This document shows, piece after piece, positions 53,972 to 63,375 of a DNA stretch of 64,000 nucleotides (positions are counted from its first letter, which is position 1; each line of letters opens with the position of its first letter). A model generated the notes under the pieces. The model saw nothing but the letters and a program-made list of their open reading frames with translations, had not been told where the DNA came from and did not search any database. The translations under genes and the position numbers were made by a program. Location: positions 62,001 to 126,000 of the forward strand of contig NZ_LPUT01000027.1 in the NCBI RefSeq assembly GCF_001563475.1, given 5' to 3'. Source of the DNA: Sporosarcina sp. HYO08 (GTDB lineage Bacteria > Bacillota > Bacilli > Bacillales_A > Planococcaceae).

Positions 53972-55177
53972 TTAAATATTTTCTTTTGTCGCAAGTGCTT
54001 GTTCAAATGCTTTTCGCACATCATGCAGCAACTTTGCATCCGTTAACAATCGGTATCCAGTCGCGGCCAATGCCTTCGCACCAATAATCAGTGCCTCATT
54101 CCCGCGCTCGGATTTGGCACATTCTCGAAACTCGATTGTATGGCCGATGAGATCGTCTGGACCAATTTTAATGTACGGGTGGGCGGTTGGGACTTCGTAG
54201 CTAATGTTACCCGCGTCCGTAGAGCCTTTCCCTTTCCGCGCTTCAGTGTGGACAACTTCCCCAAGAGCTGTCAATTCTTCCGCTAAAACTTCATCCAGCG
54301 CGGAGTTCAGCACCAAATCTTTCACTTCATTTTGGAAACGTTCAATTTTCACAGTCGCACCCGTTGCAAGCGCCGCACCTTCAGCGATCTTCCGTACTTT
54401 ATCGGATACTTCAACCGTTTTCTTCCAAGATTCTGCACGAATGTAGAAACGGGCAGAAGCGTAGTCTGGAATAATATTCGGTGCGTCGCCGCCGTGCGTA
54501 ATGATGCCATGAACGCGAACGTCAGACGGCAGCTGTTGGCGTAGTGCATTAATGCCTACGAACAATTGAATGACCGCATCTAACGCATTGATGCCTTGTT
54601 CAGGTGATCCTGAAGCATGTGCAGGCTTTCCGAAAAAGTGAAAATCGAGCGGATCAACAGCAAGCGATTCCCCAGTCGTTGCTGTTTTTCCAGAAGGGTG
54701 GATCATTAGTGCGGCGTCCACGTCTTCCAAATAGCCATGCCTTACAAAGCTGCCTTTTGCACTGCCATTCGGTCCGCCTTCTTCGGCAGGAGTACCGAGT
54801 ACGACAACACGTCCGCCTGTTTCTGGCAAGGTTTCCGCTAGTGCAATGCCAGCGGCAACGCTCGTTGTACCAATAATGTTATGCCCACATGCATGCCCAA
54901 TACCTGGCAGCGCGTCGTATTCTGCTAAATAAGCGATCGTTGGTCCTTCTTGTCCGCTGTCTTTTACAGCATAAAAGGATGTCTCGTGCCCGGCAACTGC
55001 TGTTTCAACGCAGAAACCTGCTTCTTCCAGTAAGGCTACATGTTTTCCGTTGGCATACACTTCTTCATTCCCAATTTCAGGGTTTGCGTGGATGTCTTGG
55101 CTTGTTTGAATATATTTCTCCCGATTTTGTTCGATCTGTTGAAACAACGCTTCTTTTTTGTCTTGTACAATGCTCAT
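53972..55177 (-). CDS. M20 family amidohydrolase (AbgB-like)
   Basis: A 401-residue metal-dependent peptidase/aminoacylase. Metal ligands are seen in GHACGHN near residue 95 and GTPAEEGG near 128, with HPSGKT and a dimerisation domain containing HASGSPEQGINALD. This subgroup includes aminobenzoyl-glutamate and N-acyl-amino-acid hydrolases. It follows metQ by 21 bases on the same strand and is probably the last gene of the metNIQ operon, suggesting release of methionine or cysteine from an imported N-acyl or related derivative; that link is inference. Confidence 0.85.
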   Translation of the reverse strand: MSIVQDKKEALFQQIEQNREKYIQTSQDIHANPEIGNEEVYANGKHVALLEEAGFCVETAVAGHETSFYAVKDSGQEGPTIAYLAEYDALPGIGHACGHNIIGTTSVAAGIALAETLPETGGRVVVLGTPAEEGGPNGSAKGSFVRHGYLEDVDAALMIHPSGKTATTGESLAVDPLDFHFFGKPAHASGSPEQGINALDAVIQLFVGINALRQQLPSDVRVHGIITHGGDAPNIIPDYASARFYIRAESWKKTVEVSDKVRKIAEGAALATGATVKIERFQNEVKDLVLNSALDEVLAEELTALGEVVHTEARKGKGSTDAGNISYEVPTAHPYIKIGPDDLIGHTIEFRECAKSERGNEALIIGAKALAATGYRLLTDAKLLHDVRKAFEQALATKENI

Positions 55178-55198
55178 TTCCCATTCCCCCTAGCGTGA

Positions 55199-56071
55199 TT
55201 ATTTACGAAGGTTTTCAAACGCCGCGTCTAATTGCTCTTGCGACAACTTCACTAAGAATGAACCGCCATTTGTATCTTCTTGAACCGCTTTTTCAATATC
55301 TTCTTCTTGGTACAGTTCTACAATACGTTTATATGTTTCATTGTCTTTATCTTCCGCACGTGCCGCGATAATGTTGATGTATGGGTGGATGCTTTCGTCA
55401 TCGCCGTCTTCTTTAAGAATTGGATCGTTTGCGGGAGAGAATCCTGCTTGGCCTGCCACCCCGTTGTTAATGACAGATGCTGCAACGTCCGGCAATACGC
55501 GTGGTGTTTGCTGTGCAGTCATCGGTACAATATCCAACTTCAACGGATTATCAACGATTTTAGATGGGTCACCGAATAGTCCAAAGTCATCAGACAGTTC
55601 AATAAGTCCCGCGCTTGCAAGTAAACGCAGCGCACGTGCTTGGTTCGATGGATCGTCAGGAATCGCAATTTTGTCGCCTTCTTTAATCTCAGAAACATCT
55701 TTAATCTTTTCAGAATAAATCCCCATTGGCGCTAGCATCGTTGAACCGATTGGAATTAAATCTTCTCCGCTTTCGTTTGCATATTGTGCAAGGAATGCAA
55801 TGTGTTGGAATGCGTTAATATCAATATCTTTATTGGCAAGTGCATTGTTCGGCAATGTGTAATCTGCAAATTCCATCAACTCAATTTCAATACCTTCTTT
55901 TGCCGCTTTTTCTTTTAAGATCGGCCATTGCACACCATCTGAACCGTTTACACCAATGATAACTTTCACTGTCTCTCCGTCTTTACCGGTGCCCGTATCT
56001 TTTCCACCGCATGCCGCTAACAATGCTGCTGTGACAATTGCTAAGCATAAAATCCATAATTTCTTCATCAT
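55199..56071 (-). CDS. metQ: Methionine ABC transporter substrate-binding lipoprotein MetQ
   Basis: A 290-residue NlpA-family lipoprotein. The signal peptide ends with the lipobox LLAAC (Cys21 counted from the first Met). VKVIIGVNGSDGVQWPILKE and FADYTLPNNALANKDIDINA are family-typical, and DPSNQARALRLLASAGLIEL is the conserved ligand region. It binds methionine outside the membrane. Two tandem ATGs at 56071 and 56068 follow AGAGGA. Third gene of the S-box-controlled operon. Confidence 0.92.
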   Translation of the reverse strand: MMKKLWILCLAIVTAALLAACGGKDTGTGKDGETVKVIIGVNGSDGVQWPILKEKAAKEGIEIELMEFADYTLPNNALANKDIDINAFQHIAFLAQYANESGEDLIPIGSTMLAPMGIYSEKIKDVSEIKEGDKIAIPDDPSNQARALRLLASAGLIELSDDFGLFGDPSKIVDNPLKLDIVPMTAQQTPRVLPDVAASVINNGVAGQAGFSPANDPILKEDGDDESIHPYINIIAARAEDKDNETYKRIVELYQEEDIEKAVQEDTNGGSFLVKLSQEQLDAAFENLRK

Positions 56072-56115
56072 GTTTTCCTCTTTTCTTAGTGTTTATTTAT
56101 ATTGTGAATAAAAAG

Positions 56116-56778
56116 TTAACGCCTCATAATTTTCCGTGACAGTGTATTTCCAATCCATTGCGCTAGCTGTACCATGATGATCAGAATAACAACTGTGACG
56201 AGCATAACGCTGCCGTCAAATCGCTGGTATCCATAGGTCATCGCAACATGGCCGAGACCGCCGCCGCCGACTGTTCCGGCAACCGCCGAGAAATCGATTA
56301 AACTGACGGAAACGAATGTTAATCCTAAAATTAAAGGGCCGAGCGCTTCTGGAATTAAAACTGTAAAGATAATGCGCATCGGGCTTGCACCCATCGCTTG
56401 CGCCGCTTCAATCACGCCTGGGTCAATGCTCACTAAGTTGTTTTCCACGACACGTGCAATAACAAAACTTGCAACGATCGTCATCGGGAAAATAGCCGCT
56501 GCCGTCCCGATTGTTGTTCCAACCACTAATCTTGTTAACTGTGAAATTGCTACCAGGAAGATAATGAACGGTATCGGTCGAATAATATTAATGATGACGT
56601 TTAGCACTTGAAAGACGACTTTGTTTTCCAAAATATTATTTTCTCTTGTAATAAACAAGAGGATCCCCATTGCAATGCCTAGAATAGAACCGAAAATAAG
56701 TGTTGCGACAACCATCGTAATCGTCTCGCCCGTTGCTTCTACGATGCGGGGCCAAAATGTAGTCCAATCAACGTTCAT
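56116..56778 (-). CDS. metP: Methionine ABC transporter permease MetI (MetP)
   Basis: A 220-residue permease with five membrane helices. The EAA loop reads VIEAAQAMGASPMRIIFTVL near residues 125-144, and the end SVSLIDFSAVAGTVGGGGLG is conserved. Its ATG lies within the end of metN (11-base overlap), so translation is coupled. It forms the channel with MetN and MetQ. Confidence 0.92.
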   Translation of the reverse strand: MNVDWTTFWPRIVEATGETITMVVATLIFGSILGIAMGILLFITRENNILENKVVFQVLNVIINIIRPIPFIIFLVAISQLTRLVVGTTIGTAAAIFPMTIVASFVIARVVENNLVSIDPGVIEAAQAMGASPMRIIFTVLIPEALGPLILGLTFVSVSLIDFSAVAGTVGGGGLGHVAMTYGYQRFDGSVMLVTVVILIIMVQLAQWIGNTLSRKIMRR

Positions 56779-57793
56779 TCCCTGAAACCTCCCTTACTTC
56801 GACTAATGCTTGCAGCTCATCCAGCACTTGTTTAACCGCCTGTTCTTCGCCTTCAAAAGAGACAAGTAAATTTCCGAAAAACCGTTCTTGCAGTTCGCTG
56901 ACGGAACCGTATACGATGTTAAAATCGACGCCGTATTTTCGAGTTGTTCTTGATAAAATAGGATCGCTTGCGATATACCCTTTAAAAATGACCCGATACA
57001 GTTTCGTTCCGCCTTTTGCACGCCATTCCTCCAATAATTTAGGAGACGGCAAATCTTGTTCAGTCGAACTGATGAAGCGCCGTGTCGTCTCATGCTGCGG
57101 ATTCGTAAACGTATCGAATACTTCCCCTGTTTCAATGACTTCGCCGTTTTCCATGACAGCAACTTTATCGCAAATCGATTGGATAACGCCCATTTCGTGG
57201 GTGATGAGTAAAATCGTAATGCCCAAATCACGGTTTACTTTTTTCAACAGCCTCAAAATGTCTGCGGTTGTTTCCGGGTCTAACGCGGAAGTAGCTTCGT
57301 CACAAATAAGAATTTCCGGTGATGAGGCAAGCGCTCTTGCAATGCCGACACGCTGTTTTTGACCGCCTGATAATTGATCGGGAAAATCTTTTGCTTTGTC
57401 CGCTAAACCTACGAATTGCAACAGCTCATCTACGCGCTGTTGAATGTCTTTTTTCGCCATGCCGGCAAGCTTCATCGGGTAGGCAACATTGCCAGCGACA
57501 GTCCGCGAATTAAATAAATTAAAGTTTTGGAAAATCATCCCGATATTGCGGCGCTGCGCCCGTAAGTCTTTTGGCGATAATGTGCTGACATCTATGTTTT
57601 GGATAGAGACAGAGCCAGAAGTGGGGCGTTCCAACATATTGACAAGGCGAAGCAATGTACTTTTGCCGGCACCACTAAATCCGATGATGCCAAAAATTTC
57701 GCCTTTCTCGATTGTCAATGAAACGTTTTTCACGGCATGCACTTCTCGCTTGCCAAGTGTAAACGTCTTAGACACTTGCTTAAATTCAATCAT
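56768..57793 (-). CDS. metN: Methionine ABC transporter ATPase MetN
   Basis: A 341-residue ATPase. Walker A GFSGAGKSTLLR is near residues 38-49, signature LSGGQKQRVGIARALASS near 141 and Walker B EILICDEATSALDPET near 160. The C-terminal 75 residues form the NIL (ACT-like) domain that senses methionine and inhibits transport. It is the first gene after the S-box leader, with TAGGGGG before the ATG. Confidence 0.93.
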   Translation of the reverse strand: MIEFKQVSKTFTLGKREVHAVKNVSLTIEKGEIFGIIGFSGAGKSTLLRLVNMLERPTSGSVSIQNIDVSTLSPKDLRAQRRNIGMIFQNFNLFNSRTVAGNVAYPMKLAGMAKKDIQQRVDELLQFVGLADKAKDFPDQLSGGQKQRVGIARALASSPEILICDEATSALDPETTADILRLLKKVNRDLGITILLITHEMGVIQSICDKVAVMENGEVIETGEVFDTFTNPQHETTRRFISSTEQDLPSPKLLEEWRAKGGTKLYRVIFKGYIASDPILSRTTRKYGVDFNIVYGSVSELQERFFGNLLVSFEGEEQAVKQVLDELQALVEVREVSGNER

Positions 57794-57812
57794 GATATGA
57801 CCCCCTAGAAAT

Positions 57813-57991
57813 AAAAAAACCTTTCGTTTCTAAAGAAAGATTAGAAACGAAAGGGCTATTGTTATGAAACAAACGACCTCGTTCTCATCTTTCAAATGCA
57901 CGCTGCATTTGCAGGAATTAGCACAGTATCCAATCGCTTGAACCTGTTGCCGAGATGTCTTAGGGCCTGTCCCTCAATCTCTCTTGATAAG
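57813..57991 (-). promoter_or_regulatory. S-box (SAM-I) riboswitch with terminator before metNIQ
   Basis: On the minus strand P1 CTTATC (57991-57986) pairs with GATGAG (57889-57884). Between them are AAGAGAGATTGAGGGA, GGCCC, CGGCAACAGG and GTGCTAATTCCTGC, the S-box consensus elements. A hairpin CCTTTCGTTTCTAA/TTAGAAACGAAAGG with seven U follows at 57855-57813. SAM binding should favour this terminator and switch the operon off. Confidence 0.95.
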
Positions 57992-58041
57992 AAGTGATGC
58001 AATGCTATTTAATTTTTGAAGTGTTGTAATAATGTAAACTA

Positions 58042-58070
58042 ACTTTATCTTAGAAAAATAAAGTTGTCAA
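58042..58070 (-). promoter_or_regulatory. Promoter of the S-box metNIQ operon
   Basis: On the minus strand TTGACA (58070-58065) and TAAAGT (58047-58042) with a 17-base spacer, about 50 bases before the aptamer. Confidence 0.8.
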
Positions 58071-58106
58071 CATCGTTATTAAAATTAAACTATTCAGATA
58101 TAAGTT

Positions 58107-58120
58107 TGAAAGCGTTCACA
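58107..58120 (+). promoter_or_regulatory. Candidate cre site in the metN-carboxypeptidase gap
   Basis: TGAAAGCGTTCACA matches TGWNANCGNTNWCA at every defined position. It is 78 bases before the carboxypeptidase gene and 37 bases upstream of the metNIQ -35, so the target is not settled. Confidence 0.6.
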
Positions 58121-58197
58121 AATATAACATGAATAGTTTTATACATACAGTTGTAAAATGAAAAGAGAGGTAAATTCTCGGGAATAGGAGGGTGGTC

Positions 58198-59715
58198 ATG
58201 AGGAGAAAAGCCGTCGTGCTTTTTGCGGCACTATTGTCCATTACAGTATTATTATTCGTATTCAACAGTAGAAAACAAGATCCACCCGTTGTGGAAAAAG
58301 CGGATCAACAATCTATACCGGTTGCAGCGGTGGAACAGCCGAAAGGGATTCCAGCATTGGACAAGCTATTGGAAGATCCAAGGCTAGGAGGTGCTACGAC
58401 TGCGATTAGCGTTCGTCACGCGGAGACGGGAGAGCTTTTGTACACACATCAAGGAAATGTGCGCGTTCATCCGGCTTCTGTTATGAAGCTGTTGACGGGA
58501 GCAGCGGCGTTGGATGTACTTGGGGAGGAGTATCGATTTCAAACGGAAGTGTATGCGTATGGGGAAGTTGAAAAGAATGTGTTGAAAGGCGATCTCTATG
58601 TAAAAGGAAAAGGTGATCCTACACTCGTTTACAGTGATTTGGAGGCGTTTGCTTTAAAGCTGAAGCAGCAAGGCATTCAATCCATTACAGGTAATATTTA
58701 CGGGGACGATACGTGGTATGATACCGTTCGGCTTTCGCAAGATTTGAATTGGTCGGACGAGCCGTTTTATACAGGTGCACAAGTGTCTGCATTGACGCTT
58801 TCCCCAAATGGCGATTACGATGCCGGAACGGTAATTGTGGACGTTCAAGCCGGTAAAAAGGCTGGACAGGCCGGGAGGGTCACAATGCTTCCGCAGAATG
58901 ATTATTTAACCATTGTCAATGAGACAAAGACGGTCGCAAAAGGCGGCGTAAAAAGTATTACAGTAGAGCGAAAGCATGGTACCAATACTTTGGTCGTCAC
59001 AGGAACCATCCCGATCGGCAAAAAGTCTCGGTTTTGGTCATCAGTTTGGGAGCCGACAGACTACGTATTGCATATGTTTCAAAGGGCTGTGGAAAGTCAA
59101 GGCATTCATTTTGGTGCTCCACCAGCTGTCAAACGGGGTGCTGTCCCTAAAAATGCTGTCTTGGTATCGGCTAAACAATCGATTCCGCTAAAAGAGCTTT
59201 TCGTGCCATTTATGAAATTGAGCAACAATGGTCATGCGGAAGTGTTGGTGAAGGATATGGGCCGAGGGGCAGGCCTTTCGGGCAGTTGGGATCATGGGCT
59301 TAAAGTGATGTCCGAGCGATTGGCTGCGATGGGAATTGATACGAAGAACATGCTGTTAAGGGACGGTTCCGGCATGTCCCATAAAAATTTAGTGACGGCA
59401 GATGAAGTGACAAAACTTTTATTCGAAGTCCAAAGTCAAGCATGGTTCAAGACGTTTTACAATTCGCTGCCCGTCGCTGGACAAGAAGAGCGTTTGGTCG
59501 GCGGAACGCTTCGTCATCGTATGAAAGGAACGGCTGCCGCAGGAAAGGTTCACGCAAAAACGGGTGCATTAAAAGGCGTCACCGCCCTATCCGGATATGT
59601 GGATACGAAAGGCGGCGACACATTGATTTTTTCAATCATGCTTAATAATTATTTGGATGAAACGATCAATGAAGTCGTAGACCAAATGGCTATTGCATTG
59701 GCAAATGTCGACTAA
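58198..59715 (+). CDS. D-alanyl-D-alanine carboxypeptidase, S13 (PBP4a/DacC) type
   Basis: A 505-residue penicillin-binding protein. An N-terminal uncleaved-anchor or signal helix (VVLFAALLSITVLLFVF) is followed by the active-site Ser94 in SVMK (94-97), SNN near 336 and KTG near 446, the three catalytic motifs of S13 enzymes. It trims peptide cross-links or stems of peptidoglycan outside the membrane. The start is ATG 58198 after GGAGG at 58187-58191; the in-frame GTG at 58192 is too near that site. Its stop touches the end of the convergent rluF gene without space for a terminator. Confidence 0.88.
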   Translation: MRRKAVVLFAALLSITVLLFVFNSRKQDPPVVEKADQQSIPVAAVEQPKGIPALDKLLEDPRLGGATTAISVRHAETGELLYTHQGNVRVHPASVMKLLTGAAALDVLGEEYRFQTEVYAYGEVEKNVLKGDLYVKGKGDPTLVYSDLEAFALKLKQQGIQSITGNIYGDDTWYDTVRLSQDLNWSDEPFYTGAQVSALTLSPNGDYDAGTVIVDVQAGKKAGQAGRVTMLPQNDYLTIVNETKTVAKGGVKSITVERKHGTNTLVVTGTIPIGKKSRFWSSVWEPTDYVLHMFQRAVESQGIHFGAPPAVKRGAVPKNAVLVSAKQSIPLKELFVPFMKLSNNGHAEVLVKDMGRGAGLSGSWDHGLKVMSERLAAMGIDTKNMLLRDGSGMSHKNLVTADEVTKLLFEVQSQAWFKTFYNSLPVAGQEERLVGGTLRHRMKGTAAAGKVHAKTGALKGVTALSGYVDTKGGDTLIFSIMLNNYLDETINEVVDQMAIALANVD

Positions 59716-60420
59716 TTAGCGCTTTGGCTTATAGTCGAGGATGTGGAATAGCTCTGTTAATTCTTGATCCGTCAAATCACGCCATTGTCCAAGTGGCAAA
59801 TTGCCCAGATGTATATTTAAAATACGTGTTCGCTGGAGTTTCCGGACATGGTATCCGAGTGCTGCGCACATGCGGCGAATTTGACGGTTTAGTCCTTGGG
59901 TTAACGTAATATTGAATGTACGGGGACCTAGTTTTTTCACTTTACACGACTTTGTCACAGTCCCTAAAATCGGCACACCAGATTCCATTTTGTTGATAAA
60001 GTCTTGCGTAATTGGATGATCGACCGTAACAATATATTCTTTTTCATGGCCGTGCTCTTCTCGTAAAATTTCATTCACAATATCGCCGTCATTCGTTAAC
60101 AGGAGCAGTCCATCTGAATCTTTATCGAGTCGGCCGATATGGAAAATGCGCAGTGGATGATTGATAAAGTCAACGACATTACCTTCGATGTGACGTTCAG
60201 TCGTACTCGTAATGCCAACGGGTTTGTTCAGCGCAATATAAACGAGCTGTTCTTCTGTTTGTACAGGCTTGCCATCCACTCGAACGTCGTCGCCAGTTTC
60301 GACTCTACTGCCAAGTTCAGCAAGCGCACCGTTAATCGTCACACGACCGTCTTCAATCCATTTATCTGCGCCGCGGCGGGAAACGATGCCTGCTTCTGCT
60401 AAAAATTTATTAATCCGCAT
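59716..60420 (-). CDS. rluF: 23S rRNA pseudouridine synthase, RluF type
   Basis: A 234-residue enzyme with an N-terminal S4 RNA-binding domain ([20 protein letters not shown]) and the RsuA/RluB/RluF catalytic motif [17 protein letters not shown] containing the catalytic Asp. The DKDSDG variant and [20 protein letters not shown] point to RluF, which modifies the peptidyl-transferase region of 23S rRNA; RluB or RsuA are less likely. The frame reaches back to 60480, but the S4 start at 60420 is standard. Confidence 0.86.
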   Translation of the reverse strand: MRINKFLAEAGIVSRRGADKWIEDGRVTINGALAELGSRVETGDDVRVDGKPVQTEEQLVYIALNKPVGITSTTERHIEGNVVDFINHPLRIFHIGRLDKDSDGLLLLTNDGDIVNEILREEHGHEKEYIVTVDHPITQDFINKMESGVPILGTVTKSCKVKKLGPRTFNITLTQGLNRQIRRMCAALGYHVRKLQRTRILNIHLGNLPLGQWRDLTDQELTELFHILDYKPKR

Positions 60421-60525
60421 AGGGTTCACCACATTTCGAAAATAGTTCCTGTTAAGTATACCCGATTCGGAATGAAACAACGAAATGGAACATATGATAA
60501 AATCATGAAAAATTAACAGAAGAGG

Positions 60526-60554
60526 TTGACAACTCTATTTTTACGTACTAGAAT
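60526..60554 (+). promoter_or_regulatory. Sigma-A promoter of the trp operon
   Basis: TTGACA at 60526-60531, 17-base spacer, TAGAAT at 60549-60554. It lies nearly 400 bases before trpE, leaving room for the leader RNA. Confidence 0.88.
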
Positions 60555-60579
60555 TGGAAACAACTTTTCGTTCGGAGAT

Positions 60580-60611
60580 GGGCAGAAGATATCGGAGAGC
60601 CGATATCGCCC
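60580..60611 (+). other. Extra hairpin in the trp leader upstream of the T-box
   Basis: GGGC...GATATCGG pairs with CCGATATC...GCCC, with a 4-base AGAG loop and an AGAA bulge. It precedes the usual T-box stem I and is not part of the standard T-box architecture. Confidence 0.6.
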
Positions 60612-60654
60612 GAGAACAGATGAGTTGAGCAGAGAAGAGCATAGCTGAGAAATT

Positions 60655-60907
60655 ATTGAATAAGAAAAGTAGCATAGGATGCGCGTTTTTTAGAGAGTCA
60701 GTGGCGGGTGAAAACTGACACGCGGCCGATGTGAATGGACTTATGAGAGCTGCCTTTCAGTAGGAAGGTGGACGTATCCCTCGTTACGGGAAGTGCTTTT
60801 TTAAGCACGCCAAGTGGAAGCCATAATTGCTTCAAACAGAGGTGGCAACGCGGTAAATAATCGCCCTCTGCAAACGGATTTTCCTGTCCGTTTGCAGAGG
60901 GCTTTTT
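60655..60907 (+). promoter_or_regulatory. tRNA-Trp-sensing T-box leader with terminator
   Basis: Stem I carries AGAGAGTCAGTGG and a specifier loop GTGAATGGAC whose codon TGG (60736-60738) reads Trp. The T-box AGAGGTGGCAACGCGG is at 60838-60853; TGGC there can pair with the GCCA end expected of tRNA-Trp. The terminator GCCCTCTGCAAACGGA with its complement and T-run occupies 60863-60907. Uncharged tRNA-Trp should allow read-through into trpE. Confidence 0.93.
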
Positions 60908-60949
60908 GATTTCTAATAAAAAACGTTGACGAGATGAGGAGAGATGAGT

Positions 60950-62317
60950 ATGAAGACAGAACAGACGAGTTTACGAACAACAATGAAAACATTCAATGGC
61001 GACGCATTGACGCCAATTTTAATATTTAAGCGCCTACAAGGGAAACGGAAGTTTTTATTGGAGAGTTCCTCAAAGCATGAAGGATCCGGGCGGTATTCAT
61101 TCATCGGGATGGACCCATTAAAATGCTACCGCGGTCGGGACGGAAAGATTGAAGAGCTGATTTATGCAAACGGTAAAACGTATGTACACGAAGGCGACCT
61201 ATTCATCTTGTTGAAACGCTTAATGCCACGGGTAACCGACCATAAAGACTTTCCATTTACAGGCGGGGCGGTTGGTTATATCGGCTACGGCGTTGGGAAA
61301 GAAACGAAACATGCACAAACGCTCGGCCTGCCGGATGTGAACTTTAATATTTACGAAACGATAATCGTTTTTGATCATGTGGAAAACGAAGTGACACTTC
61401 TTCATACGGAAATTAATCCTGAGAAAGGGACACCTGATTTGGATCGGCTGGCCGACGCTATTTTACACGGCGCGGAGCAACAAGATACGTCGTTTGAGAT
61501 CTCGGACTATACTTGTTCCCTGACGCAAGAACAATTTGAAGAAACTGTTCGAGAGGCGAAGCGATCCATCGCGGATGGTGTTGTCGATCAAGTCGTGCTA
61601 TCCAGAAAACTTGTCGCGGACTTTCAAGGGGATCCATTTGCGGTGTACCGGAAATTGCGTAAGCGCAATCCGTCCCCCTATATGTATTACATGGAGTTTG
61701 ACGATCACACAGTTGTCGGCACATCGCCAGAAAGTCTCGTGCGCGTAACGAACGGCAAAGTTATGACCAATCCGATTGCAGGGACGCGCCGCCGCGGTGC
61801 AACGATGGCGGAGGACCAAGCGCTTGAAAAAGAGTTATTAGCGGATCCAAAGGAGCTTTCAGAGCATGAAATGCTTGTCGAACTCGGCAGAAACGATATG
61901 GAAAAGGTCTGTACGCCAGATTCTATTCAAGTGACGCAACATATGGAAGTCATACGCTATGAACATGTTATGCATCTTGTGTCGGAGCTGGAAGGAACTT
62001 TATCGCCGGTGTTGCACCCATTAGATGCAGTGACTGCCTGCATTCCAGCGGGAACTGTAACGGGTACCCCAAAATCTGTCGCAATGGATCTCATCGATGA
62101 GTTAGAACAGGAGCACCGCGGCATTTACGGCGGCGCGATCGGCTATATCGGCTTTAATGGCAATACCGATTTTGCCCTAACGATTCGAACGATGCTTGTG
62201 AAAGATCATAAAGCATACGTCCAGGCAGGCGCCGGCATTGTTTCGGGTTCCGATCCGACGAGTGAATATGATGAAACGGTCAATAAGGCCCGTTCCTTAT
62301 TAGAAGTTGTCCAGTGA
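60950..62317 (+). CDS. trpE: Anthranilate synthase component I TrpE
   Basis: A 455-residue chorismate-binding enzyme. The feedback-inhibition segment LLESSSKHEGSGRYSFIGMD near residues 36-55 holds the tryptophan-binding LLES...S elements, and the catalytic domain has PIAGTRRRG, LGRNDMEKVC and IPAGTVTGTPKSVAM. It makes anthranilate from chorismate with ammonia from a glutaminase subunit. Two ATGs (60944, 60950) are possible; 60950 has AGGAGAG 6 bases upstream. No trpG lies between trpE and trpD, so the glutaminase is presumably the folate-operon PabA. Confidence 0.93.
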   Translation: MKTEQTSLRTTMKTFNGDALTPILIFKRLQGKRKFLLESSSKHEGSGRYSFIGMDPLKCYRGRDGKIEELIYANGKTYVHEGDLFILLKRLMPRVTDHKDFPFTGGAVGYIGYGVGKETKHAQTLGLPDVNFNIYETIIVFDHVENEVTLLHTEINPEKGTPDLDRLADAILHGAEQQDTSFEISDYTCSLTQEQFEETVREAKRSIADGVVDQVVLSRKLVADFQGDPFAVYRKLRKRNPSPYMYYMEFDDHTVVGTSPESLVRVTNGKVMTNPIAGTRRRGATMAEDQALEKELLADPKELSEHEMLVELGRNDMEKVCTPDSIQVTQHMEVIRYEHVMHLVSELEGTLSPVLHPLDAVTACIPAGTVTGTPKSVAMDLIDELEQEHRGIYGGAIGYIGFNGNTDFALTIRTMLVKDHKAYVQAGAGIVSGSDPTSEYDETVNKARSLLEVVQ

Positions 62318-62343
62318 AAGACGAAAAGCGGAGGAGAGTTGAG

Positions 62344-63375
62344 ATGAGAAAGTTTATCGAGAAAGTAGAGAACAACGAGCATTTATTATTCGACGAAATG
62401 GAAACGGTATCCAAAGATCTTTTTAATGAACAAACGGAAAGTGGTCACATTGCCGATTTTCTCGTCGCTTTGTCAAAAAAAGGGGAAACGGCACATGAAG
62501 TGGCGGCACTTGCCTCTGTCATGAAGTCGTACGCTGTTCCGATGAATGCACCAAAAGGTGTTTACATGGACAATTGTGGTACCGGCGGTGATGGGGTCAA
62601 CACGTTCAATATTAGTACAACGACGGCATTCGTCCTTGCTGGCGCGGGCGTTTCCATTGCGAAGCACGGCAACCGGAAAGTTTCGAGCGCTGCGGGAAGT
62701 TCGGATGTGTTGGAGGAGCTTGGCATTCCGCTAGATTACAGTCCGGAAGAGGCTTTGGATCTTTTAGGAAGAGAAGGGATTGCCTTCTTGTTTGCGCCGA
62801 GCGTGCATCCAAGGTTAAAAAGAATCGGTGTCATTCGCAAGCAAATCGGCAAGCCCACCATCTTTAATCTCGTAGGTCCGTTGACGAATCCAGTTCCATT
62901 GAACTCACAGTTTACGGGCATTAACCGTCCAGATTTTATCATGGAATACGCGGCAGTTTTACGGATGCTTGGGCGCAAACGTGCCATTGTCGTATCTGGC
63001 GCCGGCGGGATGGATGAAGCATCGTTAGCGGGGCAAAATTCTTTCGTACTGTTGGATAAAGGCGATTTGATCCCGTTTGCGTTGACAGCAGAAGATGTCG
63101 GTCTAGACTATGCGCCGCTCAGTGCCATTCGGGGAGGAAGTGTGAAGGAAAATGCCGTTATTTTAAAAGCGATCCTTCGGGGGCAGCGTGGTCCGCATTT
63201 CGATACGGTTGTATTTAATGCGGGAATTGGACTTTTTGCGAGTGGGCATGCCGTGACGATCCAAGAAGGTGTAGAAATGGCGAAGGACAGTATTTTATCG
63301 GGCAGAGCGATGCAAAAACTAGAAGCAGTTGTGGAAAGCGGTCAACAGATGAGACAGAAAGCGGTGGCGAAATGA
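62344..63375 (+). CDS. trpD: Anthranilate phosphoribosyltransferase TrpD
   Basis: A 343-residue enzyme that attaches phosphoribosyl from PRPP to anthranilate. DNCGTGGDGVNTFNIST near residues 78-94 is the PRPP loop, KHGNRKVSSAAGSSDVLEEL the second conserved segment, and FNLVGPLTNP the anthranilate side. The start at ATG 62344 follows GGAGGAGAG; an earlier GTG at 62314 would overlap trpE. Overlaps trpC by 4 bases (ATGA). Confidence 0.94.
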   Translation: MRKFIEKVENNEHLLFDEMETVSKDLFNEQTESGHIADFLVALSKKGETAHEVAALASVMKSYAVPMNAPKGVYMDNCGTGGDGVNTFNISTTTAFVLAGAGVSIAKHGNRKVSSAAGSSDVLEELGIPLDYSPEEALDLLGREGIAFLFAPSVHPRLKRIGVIRKQIGKPTIFNLVGPLTNPVPLNSQFTGINRPDFIMEYAAVLRMLGRKRAIVVSGAGGMDEASLAGQNSFVLLDKGDLIPFALTAEDVGLDYAPLSAIRGGSVKENAVILKAILRGQRGPHFDTVVFNAGIGLFASGHAVTIQEGVEMAKDSILSGRAMQKLEAVVESGQQMRQKAVAK

